From positions 223,434 through 287,433 of the forward strand of contig NW_019091355.1 of NCBI RefSeq assembly GCF_001949145.1: 64,000 bases of DNA. Reading direction: 5' to 3'. Source of the stretch: Acanthaster planci (taxonomy: Eukaryota; Echinodermata; Asteroidea; Valvatida; Acanthasteridae). Positions 14,343 through 42,847 of the stretch are shown here, piece by piece. Both the position numbers and the translations under genes were made by a program. The notes beneath the pieces were generated by a model, which made no database searches, was not told the DNA's origin, and worked only from the letters and a program-made list of their open reading frames with translations. Positions within the stretch are counted from its first letter, which is position 1. Every line of letters starts with the position of its first letter.

Positions 14343-14348
14343 TTTATT
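14343..14348 (-). terminator. Candidate FBXL15 poly(A) signal
   Basis: TTTATT on the plus strand is AATAAA on the minus strand, about 200 bases beyond the FBXL15 stop codon at 14544. Cleavage would fall just below 14343. Confidence 0.45.
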
Positions 14349-14543
14349 TTTCAAACAAATCTAAAGATGCATGATACAAACGTTCTAAAATGTTTCTTAA
14401 AATTGACAGCAACAAAAGTGTTAATTGAAGTACATATTTAAACAAATACATTCTGGATTATCTAAGTTGACAATTTTGAAGTGACACTGGGATTGAACAA
14501 AAGTTGAGAGACGTCCCTAGCTTGGAGTTCAGCCTTGCAAAGC

Positions 14544-16104
14544 TCACAGTCTGTAGTTAAGTGGTGCCTGATACTGTCTCATAATTCTTGGTAGATTAGG
14601 TGGCATATTGACAGGAAGTTGTGGGCGGGGCCTAGAGCTGACTCCTCTGATGTCTACGCTTACACCCTGCATACGAAGCCTAGATAGACTCCGCTCAGTG
14701 ATGTTTCGACAATCTCGCACCTTCAGGGTTTTAAGATTAGGACATTTCTGTGCAAGTTTGCTGTACGGAAAAGAAAGCAAATTCAATTTTAAGTAGGTTA
14801 AAAAACTTTTCATTAACGCAGGGATTGTAGTGTATTTGTTAACACACATATATGTACAGTACCTCTATTTTATCAAAAGAGTACAAATACTATACAAAGT
14901 TGACTCTATTTCGCCAAATTGAATTAACTCAATAAGATCATGTACTGATTCAACTAGAAATACTCACTGGATAGCAGCGTCGGGCACTCGCCAACATCCC
15001 TCTAAATCAAGATACTCAAGATAATAACAGTTCATAGCTAACTGTTCGATGGACACCTGCGTAATGCCATATATCCTGGCCAATGACAACCAGCGTAGAT
15101 TGGGCTGTAACGAAGCTAACATGAAGACAGTGTCATCAGTTAACTCCCAGCATCCTGTTAGATCAACACGTTCAAGATTCTTACACTTCATAGTCAGGCC
15201 TTCAATCACTGAGGATGAAATCCAATGGCATTCTCGTAAGAGAATCGTCCTAAGTTCTGGACAAGCTCCTCCAATCATATTTATCGTTAAACATGATAAA
15301 CCTGAACACCCTGACAGGTCGATATACCGAAGACGCCAGTTCCTCTTAATGATGGGTACCAGCAATGCATCAGTAAGCCAACTCTTACAACTTGTCACCA
15401 CCAGTTTCTGCAGGTTCTTCGTGTCATTTGTGGCTATCTTGAATGCATCCACAGTTACTCGATGGGTAATGCCAGTAAGATCAAAGCTAATCTGATGCTG
15501 GAAGTAAGACTGGACCAAGTCACAGAAGTCTCTACTCAAGGAGCGGAGACGGAAGATGTCAATGATGCTAAGATGAGGAAGGATGCGGGAAATCAAGACA
15601 TCCTCCCAGGGAAGATCAATCAGATTAATGCTACAGGACCTTGAAAAATGGAAAAAAAATTTAATATAACTTGGGTGTCTTTCAGTTTAGGCACTGGTTA
15701 CAGTCAGCTTTTTGACAGTTTTACGCTTGGCTGATAATTTTATAAACACAATAAAAGTCAAAAAACACATAAATGTATTAGTTAAAAATTCATGCACAAA
15801 TCTGTTACAAATTAATCAGCTATTTGACCTGATTTTATTGAGTAAACAATTACTATCAACGACAAACTCAAATCAAGCCATTCAGACTGTTTGGTAGAGA
15901 AATTGGTGGACTTTCTAAACTACTGAACTGAATGGTCATCAATGCTGCATGATTAGCTTTATTTCTGGGTACATATATACAACAGCAGCATCCCGAGCAA
16001 CTACTTAGATAAATCTTTGCCATCATTTCAAAAACCAAAACTCACATGTTTGGATCATTGTTGTCAACAGCTGATGTGGCCCCAGTATTCACCTTCTCTG
16101 ACAT
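14544..16104 (-). CDS. FBXL15: FBXL15, F-box/LRR ubiquitin-ligase receptor
   Basis: Complete three-exon gene: 16046-16104, 14968-15639, 14544-14760; phases join cleanly to give 315 residues (human about 300). FBXL15 is a substrate receptor of SCF ubiquitin ligase complexes, known in vertebrates to target the BMP-pathway ligase SMURF1. The F-box starts at about residue 25 (INLIDLPWEDVL...HLSIIDIFRLRSLSRDF). It is followed by leucine-rich repeats of the cysteine-containing type (LRYIDLSGCSGL, LERVDLTGCWELTD, LEYLDLEGCWRV, LKTLKVRDCRNITE). The last repeat runs into SLSRLRMQGVSVDI, matching the family's C-terminal SLSRLR-x-x-GV-x-x-D pattern. The start is the first ATG of exon 1, and the codon split across intron 1 restores the F-box frame. 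Same strand as ZGRF1; independent promoter side at about 16.1 kb. Confidence 0.95.
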
Positions 16105-17045
16105 ATTCAAAATTAATCCACTCTCGAACTTTAAGTAGATATTTAAATTTCACTTGACAACATAGTGTGTCACATCACACATGTATCACACTGTCACATC
16201 AATCCTCACCTGCAAAAAAGAAAATTATATTTCAATGAGTGGTTGATTTTTAATCCTTAATTAACTGCACTTTCATCACATGTTCAGAACAAATGCATGA
16301 AATGTCAGCAACGAAGGCCTTGCACTACAGTTGAACCTCAGTGACGAGAGATCCTTTGGATTCTGCAGAGTACTCTGATTGTAAGAAGTACCTTGTAAGA
16401 TCAGAAATCACATTTCTAGGGACCTGAAATTTCCTGATTACAAGCAGAATGTTGAGTTTACAGTGCTCTTATTATTGAGGTTCAAGTCAGGGATTGACTG
16501 CACTGTACACAAATGAATGGATCTTATGAAGGACTGGATAGTTCGATTCATAGGATCATCGGTTATCAATGTCACACACCATCTTACATGTCTTAAAGGA
16601 TAGTGGAGAAAAAATTATGAAAATTGCTTTCATGCTTTTCTGCCAAATGAAGTACTGTTGAAATGTAGAGTTTCTACACTTGTGTCACATGCTAAATTGA
16701 ACAATCCCCACCATCTCTTCTCTTTACTGGTAAGGAGGGGGGTACTTTGGTGCAGAGCAGAGTGGACAACTCCATACGCCTGATACCAGATACGGGCCCA
16801 TTCATCTTCCATGGCCATGACACTCACACATTGCTGTCAAAAGGGCAACTTGGTGACTTGTTGCGGCAAATGTCTGTGTCATTAGTTGTGTGTAAGTCAA
16901 AATTTATGCCAACAAACATGACAAGTTGAGATGAATAAAGTAATAATATGTAAACAGTCAGTATCATACAATCAACATGATCAAACTACAAAGTGTTTCA
17001 AAAGTCTCTCATTTAATTGTGACACGTGATTATCCGAAAACTGAG

Positions 17046-17166
17046 GGCCCGCGGTAACAAGCCGCTGCATGCCGTGCTGTACCCGCGCCGAGCAGGAGTC
17101 CGGCAGGCAGAGCACCCTTCAGGTCGTTAACATGCAGGACATGGCGGTCATCATGCATGATCAGAG
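17046..17166. other. GC-rich island with open minus-strand frame
   Basis: A block of about 120 bases, much richer in G+C and CpG than its surroundings. The minus strand is open through it and reads like protein (KGALPAGLLLGAGTARHAA). I cannot identify the sequence and see no good splice sites at its edges. It could be a conserved exon of an unannotated gene, a pseudogene remnant, or a CpG-island promoter. Confidence 0.35.
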
Positions 17167-17664
17167 AAAAAAGTATGCTTTTGAGATAATTGTGCAAGGA
17201 AACCATGTCATTCTTTCAAACTACGTCCATACTAACACTAAGTTTGTTATATGACATGAACATATCACAAACAGAAGGCAAAATATGTGCAATATGATAA
17301 AACCAGGAAAGAATGAAATAGTCTCACATTTGACATCGGCGCACACGTCTGGCCTGACCCGTCCCTGACATGTTTATTTCCAGTTGACGAGGGAGGGCGC
17401 ACTGTACAATTTACAAACGTGCAAGTAATGTTATGCGATAATAATAAAGGCATCAACACGACTTTTGTTGAGCAGCAACTCGGTTTCTACCTTCACGTGA
17501 GTAAATTCGTCAAATATTGTAAATTTTTAACACTTTTTTAACGACAGCCTGTGCTGTTGTTCTTATTTTTTAGGAGTTTACTTTAACTTAAGCACGTTAA
17601 GAACGATATTTCTTCATGTTTTTCTTCCTCGTCACGTCATTTTTACAATATTGTTGTTGTTAGT

Positions 17665-17967
17665 GTTACGCCCCAACAAGGCTATAGCATCTTTCCCAAC
17701 TATAGCTGGGACAATCCCAACTGTGGTGACTACAGTTGGGCTGGTCCAACTATTGTTGACCATATCCAAGTTTATGCATCTCACACTTGACACAATGGCA
17801 CTTCATTCATGACATGACATTGTAATAATGTAAACAATATGACTTTGGCATATGGGCTGCCGGAAAAATGCACACTGGACCTCTGTGCTGTAGTTGGGCT
17901 GGCCCATAGCACTCTAGTTGGGATGGGTCCAACTACAGTTGGGACGGTGCTGTAGTTGGGGCATAAC
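17665..17967. repeat. Foldback (MITE-like) element, family C
   Basis: About 303 bp. The ends are inverted repeats: GTTACGCCCCAAC on the left, and the complement of GTTATGCCCCAAC on the right. Inside each arm, short palindromic words of the type CCCAACT-nn-AGYTGGG recur several times. No coding capacity. Confidence 0.65.
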
Positions 17968-18353
17968 ATTATCAATAGCCCAGCAGGCCTGCAGTGTCTC
18001 AAGATTCTAGGCCTATCTCTGTAAACGAAAGCCTGAGTCAGCGTGAGTATGATTCATCGAACCGTTAATTGCAAATTTATTGTACTGCCTTCTGATCTTA
18101 TGAATGGATGTTATTCAAAGGCAAATCATCTTAGGACATGTAGGATGGAATATATGATCAATTTGCACAAGGTTCAAGATTTATACACTCAATAATCCTG
18201 TTATCCCTGGTTGTTGCTGACTGTAGCTCCCATAGGTCTTGACATTTTTGTTGGTGTGGCCAGCATGCTGCAGGAAAACAAATGTACATGTAGGCTTATA
18301 ACAGGTCAACACTGACTATACTGAGATTGACTGACAAACGTGACTTTACTAAT

Positions 18354-18604
18354 GGGTCATGCTATAAATTAGGGGTCCAATCTTTTGGTGTCCCTGTCCC
18401 GTCTGGAATATATGATTTTGCAGGCCTAAGTTCAGAACATATTTTCTAATTTCCAAGAGTGATGAATTAATGCAAATTACCTGTCAAACAAATAGAAATA
18501 GTTTGAAATCAGTGCCAGTGATATTTCCATGTCAAATTACATAGGTCATTTGTAACAGGGACACAGAATGCCACAATTTTGGCCCTGAATTTAAAGAATG
18601 ACCC
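18354..18604. repeat. Foldback (MITE-like) element, family A copy 1
   Basis: Begins GGGTCATGCTATAAATT and ends AATTTAAAGAATGACCC, so the ends are inverted repeats. Interior similar over its whole length, same orientation, to 31147-31403 (shared AATGCAAATTACCTG and GTTCAGAACA words). Confidence 0.7.
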
Positions 18605-18698
18605 TGATATAAATATTATGATATATTTCATGTCTGTAAAGGTGTGACCTCTTTGACTTATTTTGAACAAAAGTCCAGTTTACCGATAGTTACTTGAG

Positions 18699-21307
18699 AT
18701 GGCCTCAGCACCTCATGATAGTTTACTGAGCATTGGCATAACACAAAGACCTGATCAGTTGAATGACTCTAACACAAGAAAGCTGGATTCATCATCATCA
18801 ATTCCATGCAGTCTGCATAGTCCAACCGGCATGTTTGGTACAGGAGCAACAACAATGACCAAGGAAGACAGAGAAAAAGCGCAAGATAGAGTAAGTTATA
18901 ACACTACCCTTCATCTTTGATCATAAGATGTATCAGTTCTGGTGCAAACTAATTTTCCAGAGTTTGAAAACTTGAAATCAGTTTATTATAATAGGCTAGG
19001 GCCTAACATCTAAAGCTCAGCCACTGCATTGGCTCAATTTCCATGCACCTTGGGTTTGCTTCTGAATTTTGCTTGAACATTTTGCGTTTCACAACTGAAC
19101 TGGTAATTATGACTTCAGCTGTAAGAATTTTTCCTTGAAATATCTTTGTTCAGATTCTTCTAGAACCCTATGCTTACATCCTGCAAGTTCCTGGCAAGAA
19201 GATTCGCATCAAGCTGACCAAGGTACACAATACTTTTCCAAAGACTCTATTCAGATGTTGTGTAAATCCCTTATTCTGTTTCTGAAGTTCCACGTAATCA
19301 TTTACCATTATACATTACCACTGTCCGACCACTAATCTATTGATGTTTCTTCAATGTTCTGTTATCATCCTGATGGTCATATTACTTTTTTTCTGTGCAG
19401 GCTTTCAACCATTGGTTGCAGATTCCTGATGACACATTGGACAAAGTCAGTGAAATTACTCAGATGCTGCATAATGCAAGTTTATTGTAAGTTGCAGTTT
19501 GATCTATAAATTGTAAAATAATCTGTCATTGTTAGCAAATAGTTATGCTGTGTAATATTTTATTGTTATTCCTTCCAATAGACAGTTTTGACAATGCAAA
19601 GCTGTCAGTTTACATTGTTTTTCATTGTCGCAGAAAATGAACAAATCCTCAGCCAAATCAATTACACAGTTTAACCTATCTTGAAGAATATTGTATTTGG
19701 ACATTAATTAAAATGTTCCATAGAAGAAATTCAGAATTCTTTTTGATTTCCAGAATTGACGATATTGAAGACAACTCCAAGCTACGACGAGGCATTCCTG
19801 TTGCCCACAGCATATTTGGTACAGCACAGACCATCAATGCAGCAAACTATGTGTACTTTCTAGGACTACAGAAGACTATCGAGTTAGGTCACCCAAAGGC
19901 TACTACAATATTTATGGGTAAGGGCATGCTGTTGCTTATTTTCAGATTTTAATTTTAAAAATATCGGACACTCATCTTTTTTGCCACCGTCATTGCCATG
20001 ATACCAGTCATCTCTTCAATGAGGCATTTAATTAATTTCATTGCACTAGCGCCTAGAACACCTAGGTGGATCTGTGCGCTCTGTAAATTTTCATTATTAT
20101 TCTTATTATTATTATCCTGAAATTAATAAGCAGTCAAATTTTCAATTGTCTTTTTTCAGAACAACTGCTTCTTTTACACCAGGGACAGGGCATGGATATA
20201 TGGTGGCGAGATGCCTTCGTCTGTCCAACAGAAGATGAATACAAGGAAATGGTGTTGAAAAGTAGGTTTCCTTACTGATCCCTCATTTAATATTACTTAT
20301 AATTGTAAAATTAGTCATCTAATGTTATAATATAGCTTGTTTACTAAATTATTAGCAAATTTTTGCCTAGGATCAAAATATTGGGCCCTTTAACCCTCTC
20401 AATTTCAATTATTATATCATTATTATTTAGCAGGCAGCCACGAAAAACATTTGTCTTGACTTTTCAAAGTTCTTTCCTTCTTTTTCAGAAACTGGAGGTC
20501 TGTTTGGTTTAGCAGTGAGACTGATGCAACTCTTCAGTGAAAACAAAAGGTGGGATTGTTGATTTTCATCGTGTTCTCAAATCTACCCATGGATAATATC
20601 TTACCAAGATTTGTAAAGCCTATTCTTTGGATAATAACATCAATTTTTTCACTGCTACTCACAGTGACTTCACTCCACTCAGCGATATGCTTGGACTTTA
20701 CTTCCAAATCAGAGATGATCTTGCCAACTTACAGTCCAGAGAGTATACCGAGAACAAAAGCTACTGTGAGGACTTAACTGAGGGCAAGTTTTCCTTTCCC
20801 ATCATCCATGGGATTCTTAGCAGACCTGAAGACAACCAAGTCATGAATATACTCAGGAAAAGAACGACAGATGTAGAGATAAAAAAATACTGTGTGGATC
20901 ATCTGGAAAAGGTATGTCTGGTCCGTAAGTACAACTTGAACCCCCATTCTCTTACTGTTGATACTGTTGTAAAGCTTGTACAAGCAGTGATTTTTACTTG
21001 GTTATCTTTTGACTTTTAACAGATTGGCTCTTTTGACTACACCAAGAAAGCTCTTGTGGAGTTAGAGGAGATGTGAGTATAAACATGTCGTTTACATTGC
21101 CAGTATTCAGCTTTAAGTGGGCCAGTTGTCACTGTGAAGATCTGCCAGACTGACTGTATCCTCCCAGGACAATTTTTAAGTTCTGTAAACACGAACACAT
21201 TGTTTCTATGCAGAGTCCTACATGAGATGTCCAAGCTAGGTGCTAATCCCTACTTAGAAGCAATGTTAGAGGAACTCGGTAAGCTCTACAAGGAACCAGA
21301 CCAATGA
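18699..21307 (+). CDS. GGPS1: Geranylgeranyl diphosphate synthase
   Basis: Complete nine-exon gene: 18699-18890, 19154-19222, 19401-19486, 19754-19917, 20160-20261, 20489-20549, 20665-20911, 21023-21072, 21214-21307; 354 residues, all phases consistent. The enzyme condenses farnesyl diphosphate with isopentenyl diphosphate to make geranylgeranyl diphosphate, used to prenylate Rab and Rho proteins. The first aspartate-rich motif is DDIED (residues 118-122, in [15 protein letters not shown]). The second is at residues 242-243 ([10 protein letters not shown]). Also seen: [29 protein letters not shown] and [11 protein letters not shown], all characteristic of animal GGPS1. An in-frame TAG lies four codons upstream of the ATG (18687-18689), supporting this start. 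The N-terminus is about 50 residues longer than in human GGPS1. Confidence 0.97.
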
Positions 21308-21442
21308 CAAGGGATGTTATAGATTGCTTCAAGAAAACAGCATTTTGCTCTTGAGATCTTTCCTTCAGCTCTCAGCTGTTCTTGGAAATGCTTCCAAATT
21401 CAGAACTTCAGTTTTGTTTTACAATCTATGCAGGCCATGTTA

Positions 21443-21448
21443 AATAAA
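21443..21448 (+). terminator. GGPS1 poly(A) signal
   Basis: AATAAA about 135 bases after the GGPS1 stop codon, the first canonical hexamer on the plus strand there. Confidence 0.6.
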
Positions 21449-21459
21449 ATGTGCAATAT

Positions 21460-24400
21460 ACACCTACACAGTCTTGAACAACTGTGTCTGTGTCCTATAA
21501 ATTGTAATTTTAAAAAGTGAAGTCTCTGAATGTCAAACTGTAGTAGTCACAGGCATCACCAGGATATTTTAAGGGCATGTTTTTTCTAGTATTGGGAGGA
21601 GGCAAAGAACTCATCAGAATGGCAGACTAAGAGCAACAAAAGAAGGGATTGGTCTTGAGGACAGCTTATTTGAAAACTTGGTGTGTAAAGATACAAAAAA
21701 AGGTTTGTTTTTGAAAAAGATTATCACCTTTGCCATTAAAATATTTTCAATCATGATACATTGCTTGAAAATCAAAAGGGTCAGCTGATACTAAAATTGC
21801 CATTGTGGAAATCTTCAAATTGGTGAATTGAGAAGAAATATCTCTATGCACTTGATGGAATTTCAGGGCAAAAAACTTGCTGTTGTATATATTTTTATTT
21901 GTAATTCATAACCATCATAAAATACACTCTTTTTAATATTACAATTGATTAATTTCAATAACAGTAAATAGCTCCCTAATTAATGCAGTAATTGATCCAA
22001 GCTACATGTATTTTTTTTCTTGTGGAAAAAGGGAGAAAGGAGAGGCGCAAACAGTTAGTGGCCTAAACTTGGCGGCAGTGATAGAACATGTACACATATT
22101 TAAAACATTTAAAGGAGGTTTTACTGAATGACTCACTGATAAATGCAGACACAACAGCCTGATTAGGACCATGTCAACCCAGTGCAAGAGCACATTGATG
22201 CAGAAGAATATGCCGAGTGTATGCATGATTGTAAGTCAAATTTCAGCATCCAAATGTTGTAATTAAGGGATGAGCAATTTAATTTGACATTTATGGGCCA
22301 AAAATATTGCTTGAAGGATTATCAATGGAGAAATAGTTATAATGAACATCACATTGGAATGTAGCTGGTAAGCTGTTTCTACTGAAAGAATGCATCAGGA
22401 TAGTAAACCTCTGCAGTATGTCAGCAACCTCAACAAATTCTTGGTAAACTCATGGTCATTCTCTGCATTATTGTATCTGTGGGTGGGTTCGAGTGAGCTA
22501 CTCAAGTTATTAAACACGAGTACACTCCTGAGGGCTCGAACGGGTGGAGTATGACCGGAGGGTCAGCAAGAGTATACTCTCGCTAGAGGGGGGAGTATAC
22601 TCCTGTACCCGAGTGTAATGTGCACACATCCTACTCGTGTTAACAGGAGTAACCACGCGAACGCACCCTGTAAGGTGCCAAAGCTGACCTTTCACCCAAT
22701 TAGACTATTTGAAGTATTAGAAACACTAAAGGAGGGTGCTATGTGGTTTGGGTAAAATCTTTTGTTTTGTAATAGCGAACTTCAATAATGCTTCAAAAAG
22801 GCTCACAAGCTTGGTCTGCCAACTGACTGATACATGGTATACTTTTTTAAAAGTTGTTCATCAGTGTCCTTTATTTGCTAGTTTTATGTACATGACTACA
22901 TGTACATCTCAACCTAGAAAGATCTGAAGACCACAGTTCAAATCCAGTTTAACACTCTTCTCCATGGTCAGAAGATAAAAATGACTTAAAAACAAACCAC
23001 TCTAGAAGTAATAGCTGCTAAATAACGATTGAAACAAACTGTATGTTCATGCTTTAAATTTAACATATGGCAACTTAACTCAAAAAAGAAAAAAAATACC
23101 CTTGTGTTTACTAAAAACAATAACTGAACTCAAGGAAAAAATTTGTATTCCGATTCCAGAAAAAAATCCTATGTGACAGTGCACACTTTCTACAAATGTT
23201 GAGGGATTTGAACCATTCTTCAGGTTTTTCACCAAGAGATATCCTAAATAATTATAAACCTTTAGAATGTTTAAACACCAATACAGTCTTATTTTTGTTG
23301 TATTACATTCAAGTGATAATCAACACATGACTAAACTCAATCAATTTTTGCTTGACGAATGATAACCCTTTCCAAAACAGTAATTAAACAATGGCACAAT
23401 TGTGACTACTCTTGTGACCAGTTTAAATACACCTGTATGCCCCTCTATTCTTTGATATAAAACTTGACGTGTATGGTGCAGGTATTTACAGTGAAAGGCT
23501 TGTGGTTCATTGTCACAAATAACTGCAGCACGTCTCTGCCTATGTATGCACATTGCTGAGTTACCTGTACTAAAAAGAAATCTACTTCACTGACACAGAA
23601 AAAGCTACATGTACATTGTAAGTGCCTGGTAGTTACACCTCCTGATCTTGAAGCATCACTATTAACTCAGAATCCTTCAGTCTGGCTACTGATTGGTGTG
23701 ACTCTGCTGGGGTGACATTATGTGATAATTTCATGCTTCAGTATCATCTAAAAGCAATGGTAATAATCAATGCTTAATTTCTAATGCCGCTGTGAAAAAA
23801 AGTATTCAGCTCACACATCCTAGTGATTGTCTTTCCATCGTCATGCAGCTATCATTTACAAAACAAAAAGGTTTTGTAAATCATTCAAATGGAAACGGAT
23901 AAATAAGAGCAACATATTAATAACTGTAACAGTCCCACTAAACTACCAACCAATAATACAAAGCAGCATAAGATTGCTATTAAAATATTCACACTGGCTG
24001 ATGAATTATGCATCATTACAATCATAAGGAGCTCCAGTCACAGTCCTCTCCTGTCAAGTAACAATGCATATGGCACAATTCATTTACATATACTGGCAAG
24101 CTGATAAAGCAAACAGAAGCATCAGAGAGTAGTGAACTCTACCAATAAACCACTCACTGTGACTAATCTATGCCTGAATGACAAATTCAACTACCTCAAA
24201 ATCTGCTACACGATAACGAGTTCATACACAAAAACCAAGCTTAAAGTTTCCTGTCAGAATGCTATAATACAAGTGGTAAGTCAGCAAATATGAAATGTCT
24301 AACTTCGAAATCTTTGCAACAGTAGGCCGTGCATCGTACTGCAGAGTAAACAATATCATGAGGACATCACATAACAAATAAACCTACAGTTGCAAAGAAA

Positions 24401-25107
24401 TTATACCCAGTTCTGAAACATTAATTAACTCTTAAGCACTCTGCCCAAAATTTGGTTGTATAATGGCACTGAGCACAACAATTTTTGCACTTGCAGCAAA
24501 ACGCACAATATGGTTAGCCTCACCTGCATTCTTGGGAGGCCTGCATACTGCCCTCTATCATGCATATATGCAGTATATATCTCATGGGCACAATTACAAC
24601 AAAAAAGTACAATTATGAAAGGCCATAGCTCTGACCAAGCCATGGTGCTGTATTGCTAATATCAGGAACATACAGACCCAAACATCCCACAGAGGGAACC
24701 AGTTATCCATACTTCATAGCTTTGATCCAATGATCATCACAGAATTTAATATAAAACAACCTCATAACAATTTCAGAAAATTGCAAATCCATTTTTGTTC
24801 CTAGCCTGAGAAGTTCCCATATTCAATCAACAGTATGGCCTTGTGGGCAATGCCATGTCCATTCATTGCAAAACGACATGGCTCCATTTTAGATTTAACC
24901 TTATCCTTACTCATCACCATTACACTAGCATTGGCAATTACAGGGAAATTTCTTAACTTCTCGTGTACATTCAAAATTGTCATTTAAATAACTTAAGCAA
25001 ATGCTTACAAGCATATTGTTACAATCAAAGAGTTATTAATGGTCACATTTCTGTGGTACATTGGAACTTTTGTGACCCCTCAACTTTGACCTGATCCCCA
25101 TGACTCA
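21460..25107 (-). other. Likely long 3' UTR of BMP2K plus short intergenic
   Basis: AT-rich stretch of 3.6 kb between the convergent GGPS1 and BMP2K genes. No coding exon is recognisable. Minus-strand AATAAA candidates include the complement of 21894-21899. Vertebrate BMP2K/AAK1 genes have long 3' UTRs, so most of this may be transcribed from the minus strand. One foldback element lies at 22481-22669. Confidence 0.4.
22481..22669. repeat. Foldback (MITE-like) element, family G
   Basis: Left end GGGTGGGTTCGAGTG; right end is the complement of GGGTGCGTTCGCGTGG. The arms share TTAAACACGAGTA / TTAACACGAGTA. The centre is built of GAGTATACTC palindromes. About 190 bp, no coding capacity. Confidence 0.55.
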
Positions 25108-42347
<17,240 letters not shown>

Positions 42348-42847
42348 GGTTGCTCAACTTTTAACAGGCCTACCTAAAAATAAAATTCCAATAACCCTGC
42401 TCAGATGCGTGAAAGCTTCAAAAATATGGCTACATTTCGCAAAACCTTAAGGTTTTGAAACGAGTGACATGTGCGATCTTCTCTTTCGCAGGATTTCTAG
42501 CACTCCAATTTAGCAGAGCTAGGGAGGGATGTGCACGAAACTCGTTCCACATCACAACATGCTTAACAATAAAAACACCCAGCCTACCTACATGCATACA
42601 GTACATGTATATACTTGCACTTCCATGGTTGTTCCCACGAAGCCCTACTGTGTGATATTAATGTATCGTATTATACAGGATACCAGTTGGTCGGAATGAG
42701 TCATCCGCAGATTTTTGTTACACCTCCGCCTGGTGCCCGCCTACCTGCCTCTGCAGTAATTAGCCTAAATCGTGCAGAAAAAGTTCGTACACCATGCTAC
42801 AGAAATTAGGGACCTCTGACCCCAAGCGCGCGGCTCGAAACACGAGA
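42348..42847. promoter_or_regulatory. Bidirectional promoter BMP2K / ASH2L
   Basis: The start codons of BMP2K (minus, 42347) and ASH2L (plus, 42848) are 500 bases apart, facing away from each other. The interval has no TATA box in a useful place. It must hold both 5' UTRs and core promoters. A CpG-containing segment (GCGCGCGGCTCG) lies just before the ASH2L ATG. Confidence 0.6.

Larger units (their letters stand above)
16105..18698. other. Divergent intergenic region FBXL15 / GGPS1
   Basis: This 2.6-kb region between head-to-head genes should hold both promoters. It contains a GC- and CpG-rich island (17046-17166), a foldback element (17665-17967) and a second foldback element (18354-18604). 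Minus-strand open stretches at 16630-16874 and 17328-17371 have plausible splice sites but no recognised homology, so I do not call a gene. Confidence 0.5.

Noticed and set aside
15049-15495. 148-codon plus-strand frame
   Set aside because: Antisense shadow of FBXL15 exon 2.
16630-16874. Minus-strand stretch with WARIWYQAYGVVHSAL and a possible upstream mini-exon
   Set aside because: Protein-like by eye, but I could not link it in frame to a recognisable gene. Mentioned only under the intergenic entry.
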